Shown here piece by piece: positions 26,262-34,594 of a DNA stretch of 64,000 nucleotides; position 1 is the stretch's first letter; each line of letters starts with the position of its first letter. This stretch comes from Leeuwenhoekiella sp. Its GTDB lineage: Bacteria; Bacteroidota; Bacteroidia; Flavobacteriales; Flavobacteriaceae. Below the pieces are notes generated by a model. It did no database searches. It was not told the origin of the DNA and saw only the letters and a program-made list of their open reading frames with translations. A program made the translations under genes and the position numbers. The stretch covers positions 1-64,000 of the forward strand of contig PAPI01000024.1 in assembly GCA_002708845.1 (NCBI GenBank), read 5' to 3'.

Positions 26262-27310
26262 TGCCTACAACATTTCACTTAGAAAAATTGGTGCGTGATA
26301 ATGTAGCGCGGTTAAAGCCCTATTCATCAGCTCGTGATGAGTTTAAAGATTTTCACGAGGATATGGTGTTCTTAGATGCCAATGAAAACCCGTATAACAA
26401 TGGTGTAAATCGCTATCCCGATCCTCAGCAAATCACCTTAAAACAGCATTTGTCTACTGTAAAACGGGTGCCGGTTGATCAGATTTTATTGGGCAATGGC
26501 AGCGACGAAGTTCTTGATCTATTATTCAGGGCTTTCTGTGAACCCAAAGTTGATAATGTGATCACATTGCCACCTACTTATGGGATGTACGGCGTACTGG
26601 CTGCAACTAACGATATTGCCAATAGGGAAGTAGTGCTGACCAAAGATTTTCAGCCTGATGTTTCTGCTATTTTAGGGCAGATTGACCACCAGACAAAAAT
26701 GATTTTCTTGTGTTCACCAAACAATCCTACAGCAAATAGCTTTGAGGCGGAATCTATCAAAACCCTGCTCGAATCATTTCGGGGCCTTGTCATTGTTGAT
26801 GAAGCGTATATCGATTTTGCCGAGGGCGAAAGTTGGTCTACAAAACTTCAGGAGTATCCCAACCTTGTGATCATTCAAACCCTTTCTAAAGCCTATGGTT
26901 TGGCCGGAATCAGACTGGGTATTTGTTATGCTTCCCCAGAAATTATTGCGGTGCTTAACAAGATCAAACCCCCGTATAACGTAAACGAACTTACGCAGAA
27001 ACGTGCTTTAGAGCGTATACTGGATAATGATAAAATCGAAAGTGAAATCACCTCTATTTTAAGTCAAAGAGGCGATTTACTTAAAGTATTACTTGAGGTG
27101 AACTTCGTGAAACATATTTTTCCTTCTGAAGCTAATTTTATCCTGGCTCGGGTTGACAATGCAAACAAACGTTACGATCAATTGATTCAAAAAGGAATTG
27201 TAGTACGCAACCGCAGTACACAGGCATTGTGTGAAAATACCCTAAGGTTTACGGTAGGAACACCCGATGAAAACAAAAAATTAATAGCCGCTTTAAAAGA
27301 AATAGCCTAA
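26261..27310 (+). CDS. hisC: Histidinol-phosphate aminotransferase
   Basis: A 349-residue PLP enzyme of fold type I converting imidazole-acetol phosphate to histidinol phosphate. [37 protein letters not shown] and [15 protein letters not shown] are visible. The PLP lysine sits in [13 protein letters not shown]. Its ATG overlaps the last base of the hisD stop codon (TAATG), so translation is coupled. Confidence 0.96.
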   Translation: MPTTFHLEKLVRDNVARLKPYSSARDEFKDFHEDMVFLDANENPYNNGVNRYPDPQQITLKQHLSTVKRVPVDQILLGNGSDEVLDLLFRAFCEPKVDNVITLPPTYGMYGVLAATNDIANREVVLTKDFQPDVSAILGQIDHQTKMIFLCSPNNPTANSFEAESIKTLLESFRGLVIVDEAYIDFAEGESWSTKLQEYPNLVIIQTLSKAYGLAGIRLGICYASPEIIAVLNKIKPPYNVNELTQKRALERILDNDKIESEITSILSQRGDLLKVLLEVNFVKHIFPSEANFILARVDNANKRYDQLIQKGIVVRNRSTQALCENTLRFTVGTPDENKKLIAALKEIA

Positions 27311-27318
27311 CTGAAATT

Positions 27319-28476
27319 ATGAATACTGAAGCTACATCCAAAAAACAAAAAGTCCTTTTCATAGACCGCGACGGAACCATTATTCAGGAGCCACCGGGCT
27401 ATCAGGTTGATGCTTTCGAGAAAGTTACTTTTTATCCAAAGGTTTTTACTTATCTAAGCAAAATTGCCAAAGAACTCGACTACAAACTGGTTATGATTAC
27501 GAATCAGGATGGTTTGGGAACCGATTCGTTTCCTGAAGATACCTTCTGGCCGGTGCACAATTTTATTCTTAAAGCCTTTGAAAACGAAGGAGTGGTGTTT
27601 GATCGCGTTTTTATAGACAAAACACTTCCGGAAGAAAATGCAAATACCCGCAAACCCGGCACCGGAATGCTAACCGAATTCTTTTCGGAAGAATATGATC
27701 TCGAAAACAGTTTTGTGCTGGGCGATCGTATTACCGATATCGAATTGGCTAAAAACTTAGGTGCACAGGGTATTTTCATCAGTGATCATAAAGATCTTGG
27801 TGCGGATGAAATCACCACAAAGCGTGAAGATCTCGATGCGTATATAGCGCTTGAAACGACAGACTGGCAACAAATCTATGAGTTTTTAAAGTTGAAAGCC
27901 CGCACGGCTTCTATCTCCCGCAAAACCAACGAGACCGATATTGAAATCGAACTCAATCTCGACGGAACCGGTAAAAGTGATATCAAAACAGGTCTGGCCT
28001 TTTTTGATCATATGCTCGATCAGTTGGCTCGTCATGGTTCGATGGATTTAAAAATTCAGGTAGACGGTGATCTCGAAGTTGATGAGCACCATACGATTGA
28101 AGATACAGCGATTGCTTTGGGTGAAGTCTTTGCAAAGGCTTTAGGCAATAAGCTGGGCATTGAGCGCTACGGGTTCTGTTTACCTATGGATGATTGCCTG
28201 GCGCAGGTTGCTATTGATTTTGGTGGCCGCAACTGGCTGGTTTGGGAAGCCGATTTCAACCGTGAGAAAATAGGTGAGATGCCCACCGAAATGTTTTACC
28301 ATTTCTTCAAATCCTTTACAGATGGTGCGCGTGCCAACCTCAATATTAAAGCAGAAGGAACTAATGAGCACCACAAGATTGAGGCGATTTTTAAAGCTTT
28401 TGCCAAAGCCATTAAAGTTGCGGTAAAACGGGATCCGGATAAAATGGTATTGCCCAGTACAAAAGGAATGCTATAA
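27319..28476 (+). CDS. hisB: Bifunctional histidinol-phosphatase / IGP dehydratase
   Basis: A 385-residue fusion. Residues ~1-170 are a HAD phosphatase with [13 protein letters not shown] (nucleophile Asp) and [16 protein letters not shown]. Residues ~195-385 are imidazoleglycerol-phosphate dehydratase with the Mn-binding motifs [27 protein letters not shown] and [18 protein letters not shown]. The fusion is the same type as in E. coli and is general in Bacteroidota. It follows hisC by eight bases. Confidence 0.97.
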   Translation: MNTEATSKKQKVLFIDRDGTIIQEPPGYQVDAFEKVTFYPKVFTYLSKIAKELDYKLVMITNQDGLGTDSFPEDTFWPVHNFILKAFENEGVVFDRVFIDKTLPEENANTRKPGTGMLTEFFSEEYDLENSFVLGDRITDIELAKNLGAQGIFISDHKDLGADEITTKREDLDAYIALETTDWQQIYEFLKLKARTASISRKTNETDIEIELNLDGTGKSDIKTGLAFFDHMLDQLARHGSMDLKIQVDGDLEVDEHHTIEDTAIALGEVFAKALGNKLGIERYGFCLPMDDCLAQVAIDFGGRNWLVWEADFNREKIGEMPTEMFYHFFKSFTDGARANLNIKAEGTNEHHKIEAIFKAFAKAIKVAVKRDPDKMVLPSTKGML

Positions 28477-28486
28477 AGTTGAGAAA

Positions 28487-29068
28487 ATGAAATTAGTAAT
28501 TATAAACTATGGTGCCGGTAACATTCAGAGCATCAAATTCGCATTTCAGCGTCTGGGAATAAATGCGGTGCTATCTGACGATGCTGAAGTAATACAGGCT
28601 GCCGATAAAGTAATTTTCCCGGGAGTAGGAGAGGCGAGTAGTGCAATGGCCAAATTGAAAGCCACAGGTCTCGATAAAATCATTCCCACCTTGAAACAGC
28701 CTGTTTTAGGTATTTGTCTGGGAATGCAATTGATGTGCAAACATTCTACCGAAGGAGACACTTCGGGATTAGGAATTTTTGATGTCAAGGTCGTTAAATT
28801 CTCAAAACTCGTAAAGGTACCTCAGATAGGTTGGAATGAGATTTCAGATTTGAAAGGTCCGTTGTTTAAAAACATTTCTGAAAATTCGCATATGTATTTG
28901 GTTCATAGTTTTTATGCGCCTCAATGTGACGAAATGATCGCAAGCACGCATTATGAGCTTGATTACGCCTCTGCACTTCAAAAAAATAATTTTTACGGAG
29001 TACAATTTCACCCGGAAAAATCAGGAGTGGTGGGAGAGCAAATTTTGAAAAACTTTTTGACCATATAA
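28487..29068 (+). CDS. hisH: Imidazole glycerol phosphate synthase, glutaminase subunit
   Basis: A 193-residue class I glutamine amidotransferase supplying ammonia to HisF. It opens with IINYGAGNIQSI. The nucleophile Cys is in LGICLGMQLM, and the His/Glu of the triad are in YGVQFHPEKSG. Length is standard. Partner hisF lies further down the operon, separated by the inserted four-helix-bundle gene and hisA. Confidence 0.96.
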   Translation: MKLVIINYGAGNIQSIKFAFQRLGINAVLSDDAEVIQAADKVIFPGVGEASSAMAKLKATGLDKIIPTLKQPVLGICLGMQLMCKHSTEGDTSGLGIFDVKVVKFSKLVKVPQIGWNEISDLKGPLFKNISENSHMYLVHSFYAPQCDEMIASTHYELDYASALQKNNFYGVQFHPEKSGVVGEQILKNFLTI

Positions 29069-29071
29069 AGT

Positions 29072-29086
29072 AGAAAAACGAAATCA
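29072..29086. repeat. Left inverted repeat flanking the four-helix-bundle insert
   Basis: AGAAAAACGAAATCA just upstream of the inserted ORF is the reverse complement, with a one-base indel, of TGATTTTCGTTTTTCT at 29461-29476. The two copies bracket the ORF within the his operon and could pair into a long RNA stem, as in intervening sequences of 23S rRNA. Confidence 0.6.
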
Positions 29087-29097
29087 AAAATCAGAAA

Positions 29098-29463
29098 ATG
29101 GAAGATCTGAAAACAAGAACAAAACGATTCACAATTGATTGTTGGAAACTTTGTTCTACGCTTCCTAAATCTAGAGAATATAATAATCTTGTTTTTCAAT
29201 TATTGAAAAGCTCAAGTTCGGTAGGTGCAAATTGGAGAGCATCTCAAAGACCTAAGTCAGATGCTGATTTTATTAATAAATTAAAAATTGTTGAAGAAGA
29301 AGCTGATGAGTCTTGCTTTTGGCTGGAAATCCTGATAGCGATCTCTGAAACCGAGAATCCTGAGGCTGAAAGACTTTTAAATGAGAGTTCAGAGATTTTA
29401 GTCATAACAGTTGCATCCATAAATACAATGAGAAAAAAGATAAATACTAAGAAGAACGATTGA
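29098..29463 (+). CDS. Four-helix-bundle protein (23S IVS-type) inside his operon
   Basis: A 121-residue, all-helical protein of the four-helix-bundle/S23 family first found as the ORF in intervening sequences of 23S rRNA genes. Recognisable parts are LKTRTKRFTIDCWKLCSTLP at the start, LLKSSSSVGANWRASQRPKS, FINKLKIVEEEADESCFWLE and the C-terminal LNESSEILVITVASINTMRK. It sits between hisH and hisA, where standard his operons have no gene. It is flanked by inverted repeats, and the right one overlaps its stop codon. A role in histidine synthesis is unlikely. It looks like a small mobile or selfish insert. Its biochemical role is unknown. Confidence 0.85.
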   Translation: MEDLKTRTKRFTIDCWKLCSTLPKSREYNNLVFQLLKSSSSVGANWRASQRPKSDADFINKLKIVEEEADESCFWLEILIAISETENPEAERLLNESSEILVITVASINTMRKKINTKKND

Positions 29464-29476
29464 TTTTCGTTTTTCT
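29461..29476. repeat. Right inverted repeat flanking the four-helix-bundle insert
   Basis: TGATTTTCGTTTTTCT contains the ORF's TGA stop and mirrors 29072-29086. A second weaker match, TTTCTAATTTTT further right against AAAAATCAGAAA on the left, extends the symmetry. Confidence 0.6.
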
Positions 29477-29494
29477 AATTTCTAATTTTTAAGA

Positions 29495-30247
29495 ATGAGA
29501 ATAATCCCAGCCATAGACATTATAGACGGTAAGTGCGTACGCCTTTCGAAAGGAGATTACGACACTAAGAAAATATACAACGAGCATCCGCTTGAAGTGG
29601 CTAAAGAGTTTGAAGCTCACGGCATTGAATACCTTCATTTGGTAGATTTGGATGGTGCCAAAAGCAAGCATATCGTAAATCATAAGGTTTTGGAGGAAAT
29701 TGCTTCTCAAACCAGCCTGAAAATTGATTTTGGAGGCGGACTCAAAACTGACGAAGACTTGCGTATTGCTTTTGAAAGTGGAGCAAAACAGATCACCGGA
29801 GGAAGTATTGCTGTGAAAGACCGCGAAACTTTTAAAAGTTGGCTGGCTAAATTTGGTGCTGATAAGATTATTCTGGGAGCAGATGCCAAGGATGAAAAAG
29901 TAGCCGTAAGCGGTTGGCTTGAGGAGTCTAAGGAAGAATTAATTCCCTTTATACAGGAATATCAGAAAGAAGGTGTATCGTATGTAATCTGTACAGACAT
30001 CAGCAAAGATGGAATGTTGGAAGGCCCTTCCTTTGATTTGTATCAAAAGATACTTGAAGAATGTCACCCTGAGCGTGTCGAAGGGCCAGTCAAGAAACTT
30101 AAACTCATCGCTTCCGGTGGAATCTCCCATTTTGATGAATTACCCAAACTGGCCGAAATAGGTTGCGAAGGAACCATCATCGGGAAAGCGATTTATGAAG
30201 GTAGAATCTCTATGAAGCAGCTGGAGGGATTTATACTCAAACAGTAG
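29495..30247 (+). CDS. hisA: ProFAR isomerase with in-frame repeat insertion
   Basis: A 250-residue (beta/alpha)8 barrel isomerising ProFAR to [24 protein letters not shown] carries the catalytic Asp8. [45 protein letters not shown] and [13 protein letters not shown] follow. Between helix 6 and strand 7, residues ~190-200 ([12 protein letters not shown]) have no counterpart that I recall in HisA proteins. They are encoded by a dispersed repeat at 30063-30085. The frame stays open and all catalytic motifs remain, so the enzyme is probably functional, with a longer loop. Confidence 0.95.
   Translation: MRIIPAIDIIDGKCVRLSKGDYDTKKIYNEHPLEVAKEFEAHGIEYLHLVDLDGAKSKHIVNHKVLEEIASQTSLKIDFGGGLKTDEDLRIAFESGAKQITGGSIAVKDRETFKSWLAKFGADKIILGADAKDEKVAVSGWLEESKEELIPFIQEYQKEGVSYVICTDISKDGMLEGPSFDLYQKILEECHPERVEGPVKKLKLIASGGISHFDELPKLAEIGCEGTIIGKAIYEGRISMKQLEGFILKQ
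30063..30085. repeat. Dispersed palindromic repeat GTCACCCTGAG...CGAAGGG within hisA
   Basis: The sequence GTCACCCTGAGCGTGTCGAAGG, followed by G, is an imperfect hairpin (CCCT...AGGG ends). From memory it matches a repeat that is common between genes in many Bacteroidota genomes. Here it lies inside hisA and is translated as CHPERVEG. Only one copy is seen in this window, so the dispersed nature is from prior knowledge. Confidence 0.6.
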
Positions 30248-30289
30248 CCTTTCACTCGAAACGAAATAAAAATAATAATAGTAATAAAA

Positions 30290-31045
30290 ATGCTAACAAA
30301 ACGAATCATTCCCTGTCTCGACATCAAAAATGGCAGAACCGTAAAAGGAGTCAATTTTGTTGACCTGCGCGATGCCGGGGATCCGGTGGAACTGGCAGCC
30401 AAATATGCAGAGACCGGCGCAGACGAACTCGTGTTTCTCGATATTTCGGCTACCGAAGAACGTCGAAAAACCCTTGCTGATTTGGTGTTGCGCGTAGCGG
30501 AAAAAATCAATATTCCGTTTACTGTGGGTGGAGGAATATCTTCGGTGGAAGATGTAGATATTTTATTGCAGAACGGAGCTGATAAGGTTTCGATCAATTC
30601 TTCGGCAGTTAAAAATCCGCAATTGATAAACGACCTGGCGGCTAAATTTGGTTCGCAGTGCGTGGTTGTAGCCATCGATGCCAAGCAAATCAACGGGAAG
30701 TGGACCGTTCATTTAGTAGGTGGTAAAGTACCTACAGAACTGGACCTTTTTGAATGGGCGCAGGAAGTAGAACAGCGCGGTGCCGGGGAGATTTTATTTA
30801 CCTCTATGGATCACGACGGAACCAAAAATGGTTTTGCTGATGAAGCACTGGCAAAACTGAGTAAACTACTCAACATACCCATTATCGCTTCAGGTGGAGC
30901 GGGGAATATGCAACACTTTACCGATACCTTCAAAAATGGAAAAGCTGATGCGGCACTGGCAGCCAGTGTATTTCACTTTCACGAGATTGATATTCCTGAA
31001 TTGAAACACGAATTAAAAAATCAAAATATTCCGGTACGGATATAA
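30290..31045 (+). CDS. hisF: Imidazole glycerol phosphate synthase, cyclase subunit
   Basis: A 251-residue (beta/alpha)8 barrel that cyclises PRFAR with HisH-derived ammonia. [19 protein letters not shown] carries the catalytic Asp11. [57 protein letters not shown] and [13 protein letters not shown] are all present. Length is standard. It lies 42 bases after hisA. Confidence 0.97.
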   Translation: MLTKRIIPCLDIKNGRTVKGVNFVDLRDAGDPVELAAKYAETGADELVFLDISATEERRKTLADLVLRVAEKINIPFTVGGGISSVEDVDILLQNGADKVSINSSAVKNPQLINDLAAKFGSQCVVVAIDAKQINGKWTVHLVGGKVPTELDLFEWAQEVEQRGAGEILFTSMDHDGTKNGFADEALAKLSKLLNIPIIASGGAGNMQHFTDTFKNGKADAALAASVFHFHEIDIPELKHELKNQNIPVRI

Positions 31046-31048
31046 TAC

Positions 31049-31064
31049 TTTCGCAACAGCGAAA
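31049..31064. repeat. Short palindrome TTTCGC-AACA-GCGAAA in hisF-hisIE gap
   Basis: Perfect 6-bp arms with a 4-base loop, placed just after the hisF stop codon. It is another member of the TTTCGC/GCGAAA family seen after hisG. Confidence 0.55.
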
Positions 31065-31077
31065 TAAAAAGAGCATT

Positions 31078-31671
31078 ATGCAAATTAAATACGACGCAAA
31101 CGGACTCGTTCCGGCAATTATACAGGATGCTAAAACCAAAACGGTTTTGATGTTAGGCTATATGAATGAAGAGGCGTATCTCAAAACCAACGAAACCAAA
31201 AAAGTTACGTTTTACAGCCGTAGTAAGCAACGCTTATGGACCAAAGGTGAAGAAAGTGGGAATTTTTTAAACCTGGTTTCCATTAAAAATGATTGCGATA
31301 ATGATACGCTTTTAGTGAGTGTAAATCCACAGGGGCCAACCTGTCATAAAGGAACAGATAATTGTTGGGGTGAGGATAACGAGCAGTCGTTCGGTTTCCT
31401 AACTGAATTGGAAAAGACCATTGCAGACCGAAAAGCCAATCAGGAAAACGAAAAAAGTTATGTAGCAGATTTATTCCGTAAAGGCATCAATAAGATTGCA
31501 CAGAAAGTTGGGGAAGAGGCTGTGGAAGTCGTAATTGAAGCTAAAGATGATAACGACGATCTCTTTTTGAACGAAAGTGCAGACCTCTTATTTCACTATC
31601 TTATTTTGCTTAAAGCTAAAGGTTACGGATTAAAAGATATTGAACAGGTTTTGATCGACCGCAAGAAGTAA
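31078..31671 (+). CDS. hisIE: Bifunctional PR-AMP cyclohydrolase / PR-ATP pyrophosphatase
   Basis: A 197-residue fusion. The N-terminal HisI part (~1-105) has MLGYMNEEAYLKT, FYSRSKQRLWTKGEESG, SIKNDCDNDTLLV and the zinc cysteines in GPTCHKGTDNCWG. The C-terminal HisE part has the MazG-like helices with KIAQKVGEEAVEVVIEAK and ESADLLFHYLILLKAKG. It performs steps 2 and 3 of the pathway and closes the operon. The next gene converges three bases later. Confidence 0.97.
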   Translation: MQIKYDANGLVPAIIQDAKTKTVLMLGYMNEEAYLKTNETKKVTFYSRSKQRLWTKGEESGNFLNLVSIKNDCDNDTLLVSVNPQGPTCHKGTDNCWGEDNEQSFGFLTELEKTIADRKANQENEKSYVADLFRKGINKIAQKVGEEAVEVVIEAKDDNDDLFLNESADLLFHYLILLKAKGYGLKDIEQVLIDRKK

Positions 31672-31674
31672 AAC

Positions 31675-33078
31675 CTAGTTATAGTTGCTAAAACGCAATT
31701 CTAAAATGCCGTTTTTCTTGTCCAGATAAATATAGCTGTATCCCTCTTTGAGAAAGGCGGCAGAAAGTTCACTAAAGGTACGCACCTTATCTAAAGATTC
31801 CAGATACGATTCTTTATCAATTTGAGCGTAATTAGTGTCAGCGCTATCTTTAGTTTCTATTAAGCCGGAAGGGGTAATCACAAATTGAATCTGTTCTTCA
31901 GCATCATAATACGGAACATTTTCAACGGGAGCCGGCCCAAAACCTGTAGGAACAGATTTCATCATCTGGTTTAAATTATTTTGCATCATTTGTTGTTGCC
32001 ACATCATTTGGTTATGAAACATCCAATGATGAAACCACCAGTTGTACTGATAACTCTTTTTATCAACATAACTTAAACTGACAAGAACAGATCCATCTGT
32101 AGTAGCATTGGTAGTAACTGTCGAAGCATTTCGAGATCGTGATGCTTCTTTTAAAAACTCGTTGAAGTTCGCCCCAATATTAGATTGAGCCAATTGCGCA
32201 TTGTTGTAAACCGTGGGTTGCTCTTCAGGATTATCAATGGGTAAAGCACTTAATTTCAGTTCTTCTTTACTTAACGAAAGCGCAAGAAGCTTTTCAGCGT
32301 TTAAAAACGAATTGTAATCTTTTATTTTTTGGATAGCATCCTGATTAAATACTTGCACTTCAGATATCGGGCTGGTCTCTTCCAGATTTACGGCCACGAG
32401 AGCAGTCGAAGAAGCCTTTGGGTCATCTTTAGTTAAAGAGATAATGTTGTTATATAAATAGGCTTTTGAAGTGGAAATTGAACCACGATCTACAAAATCC
32501 ATAGTCTCAATAGCCTGTAGATTATCTTTAAACAATTCTTCCAATAAACCTGCTGTTCTGCCAATTACGGGGCGATCACGGGTGGTAATAGCCTTAGAAT
32601 TTTTAATACTAGCTATATGTATGGTGTCATCTTCATAATTTAGCAAATGCGTAACGCCATCGCTACGTAATTTCAATTTATAGTCTTCAAATCTTTTATC
32701 AAGTGCTGTTTTAGTACTTGACGAACCGTCTAAAGCAAAATCAAGAACTTCCTGTCCCGCTTTAGTGTTTACAAGGATTGTAACTAAATCTTCTGAAAAA
32801 TGCAATGATTCAATTTGTGGTTCTTCTGTAAGGGATATAACAGAAAGTTCTTTTGGATTATGAGACTTATCAAGTAGAAAAGGCAAAACCTCATACATTT
32901 TTGTATCCTTATTCCTTAGCACAGCAATATGAATAGCCTGCTCCTGTTTCCAGTCTGCAGAAAAGGTCTGAACTAATTTTTGATTATCCTGAAGTTTAAT
33001 ACTTAAAGGATCTGTATTTGCAGATAAAATATGTGTAAAAAGTAGAAGTAGGGAAACAAAATAAAAGCGGCGGGTCAT
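31675..33078 (-). CDS. Exported protein with Met/Gln/His/Trp-rich patch
   Basis: A 467-residue protein with an N-terminal signal peptide (RRFYFVSLLLLFTHILSA). I recognise no domain. The first 300 residues look like repeated beta-strand segments, perhaps a propeller. Near residues 340-375 there is a striking patch, NWWFHHWMFHNQMMWQQQMM, rich in Met, Gln, His and Trp. The C-terminal 60 residues (SLDKVRTFSELSAAFLKEGY) look like a small folded unit. Met/His clusters of this type can bind copper, but nothing else supports that here. It stands alone, convergent with hisIE. Confidence 0.7.
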   Translation of the reverse strand: MTRRFYFVSLLLLFTHILSANTDPLSIKLQDNQKLVQTFSADWKQEQAIHIAVLRNKDTKMYEVLPFLLDKSHNPKELSVISLTEEPQIESLHFSEDLVTILVNTKAGQEVLDFALDGSSSTKTALDKRFEDYKLKLRSDGVTHLLNYEDDTIHIASIKNSKAITTRDRPVIGRTAGLLEELFKDNLQAIETMDFVDRGSISTSKAYLYNNIISLTKDDPKASSTALVAVNLEETSPISEVQVFNQDAIQKIKDYNSFLNAEKLLALSLSKEELKLSALPIDNPEEQPTVYNNAQLAQSNIGANFNEFLKEASRSRNASTVTTNATTDGSVLVSLSYVDKKSYQYNWWFHHWMFHNQMMWQQQMMQNNLNQMMKSVPTGFGPAPVENVPYYDAEEQIQFVITPSGLIETKDSADTNYAQIDKESYLESLDKVRTFSELSAAFLKEGYSYIYLDKKNGILELRFSNYN

Positions 33079-33112
33079 AAATTAGATTTGCCGGCAATAT
33101 AATAATTATAAT

Positions 33113-33147
33113 AAAAAAACCTGTTGAGTTATACAATTCAACAGGCT
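33113..33147 (-). terminator. Terminator of the peroxiredoxin gene
   Basis: On the minus strand AAGCCTGTTGA pairs with TCAACAGG (8 bp) around a loop, followed by seven T. It lies 26 bases after the peroxiredoxin stop codon. Confidence 0.85.
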
Positions 33148-33172
33148 TGGATTATTAAATCAAAAATAAAAA

Positions 33173-33679
33173 TTAATTCCCACCTCGCGCAGGATAATCT
33201 TCTTTCTGTATAAAATCGATTCCTTTTAAAAGTTCGTCAAGGTCGGGGCGGGCAAAAGGCATTGTCTGAATAATTGAACTGTAAAGCGTTCCGTCTGGTT
33301 TTATTAAGAAAAGTCCCGGTTCTGAAAATACATCAGGTTCACCATCTTTGATAGCATGGGATATATACAATCCCCATTCACGCGCTTTCTCTTCAGTTAA
33401 TTCATAACCTATAGGTAAATTACCCGTCTCCCATTTTTCAGCTGACAATTTAGCACGCTTTTCAGTATCCATACTTACAGCGACAAGATGAACTCCACGC
33501 TCTTCAAAGTCACTAAGTTTGGAGGTGAATTCTTTAAGTTGTTTTTTACAAATAGGACAGTGCAATCCTCTGTAGAAAAGTACCAGAGTAAAGCTTTGTG
33601 GTTTTTGCTTGTTTAATTCCCAGCGCGTCCCATTTATAAGGTTTAGGTCCAATTGTGGGACCTGATCATTTGGTTTCAT
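33173..33679 (-). CDS. Peroxiredoxin-like (AhpC/TSA) protein
   Basis: A 168-residue thioredoxin-fold protein. The active-site region FYRGLHCPICKKQLKEF holds a CPIC pair, so it looks like an atypical AhpC/TSA-family peroxiredoxin that reduces peroxides. EKAREWGLYIS, EPGLFLIKPDGTLY and the C-terminal DELLKGIDFIQKEDYPARG fit this family. There is no signal peptide, so it is cytoplasmic. The ATG at 33679 (MKPNDQVPQLDL) was chosen over an upstream TTG. The physiological reductant is not evident from neighbours. Confidence 0.85.
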   Translation of the reverse strand: MKPNDQVPQLDLNLINGTRWELNKQKPQSFTLVLFYRGLHCPICKKQLKEFTSKLSDFEERGVHLVAVSMDTEKRAKLSAEKWETGNLPIGYELTEEKAREWGLYISHAIKDGEPDVFSEPGLFLIKPDGTLYSSIIQTMPFARPDLDELLKGIDFIQKEDYPARGGN

Positions 33680-33919
33680 AATTTTTATTTTCAAGATAAC
33701 TTTAACTGATGCGAATCGGACACAAAGGACTTGTAAAAAAGGTTAAGGAATTCTTAAATAGATTGTACTTGTATATATCTGTACACAAATCTCAGACATA
33801 ACATTTTTACAAGTATGAGTTTACTAATCCACTGAAAAGCAATGTAATTAAACGTTATTTCTGGTTTATTTAACGACGATTATCTATTTTAATATTACCA
33901 ATTGTGTAAAATTTTTCCT

Positions 33920-34594
33920 ATGCGTAGGTCAATACTTCTTCTATTCCTGATTACTCAATATTCTGTTTTTCCACAGGTAGGAATAGGGACTACCGACCCT
34001 CATCCAGATGTTATGGTTGATATTAATGGGGCACTTCGTGTGCGTGGGTATGTAGAAGGAAGTGAAAATGCTGCCCGGGATTCTATTGCTGTTTTTGACG
34101 GAAGAGGGGTGCTTGAGAGTATTCCTACACGTATGCTATTGGCGAATATGGATAAGTCACTAGTTAAGGCTAAACTCAATTCAAATTTTACAATAGCCTT
34201 ATTGTCTAATGTAACTATCAAGTTTGACTCTGAAGATTTTGATATCAAGGATGAGTTTGATCCTTCTACCGGGTATTTTACAGCTGAATACGCTGGAATT
34301 TATAGGGTAAGCGCACAAATAAAATCTTCTTCACTAAGTGCAGGTGATCTTGGGCTTTCAATTTACAAGACCAACGCTGCCGGTACTATTGATACCAAGA
34401 TAGCGGAAGAAAAGTTTATCAATGTATCTGTTTTGGGCATTAATGTATCTCCCCCGGTACGTTCGGTTTCAACACTTGTTCAGCTGCAGGCCGGAGAAAA
34501 AATCAGTTTTAAAGTCTATTCAGCGGTTGGTCTAAGCTTGTCTGGAACCTCAAGTGGTTACGATTCATTTTGTACTATTGAGCAGGTGCGCTAA
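33920..34594 (+). CDS. Exported protein with C1q/TNF-like C-terminal half
   Basis: A 224-residue exported protein: [18 protein letters not shown] is a signal peptide, followed by [25 protein letters not shown]. That opening is typical of Bacteroidota surface proteins that resemble phage-tail-fibre or adhesin heads. The C-terminal half ([54 protein letters not shown]) has the strand pattern of C1q/TNF-like jelly rolls. No sorting domain for type IX secretion is present. It is convergent with recQ, overlapping by four bases. Function is unknown. Confidence 0.75.
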   Translation: MRRSILLLFLITQYSVFPQVGIGTTDPHPDVMVDINGALRVRGYVEGSENAARDSIAVFDGRGVLESIPTRMLLANMDKSLVKAKLNSNFTIALLSNVTIKFDSEDFDIKDEFDPSTGYFTAEYAGIYRVSAQIKSSSLSAGDLGLSIYKTNAAGTIDTKIAEEKFINVSVLGINVSPPVRSVSTLVQLQAGEKISFKVYSAVGLSLSGTSSGYDSFCTIEQVR

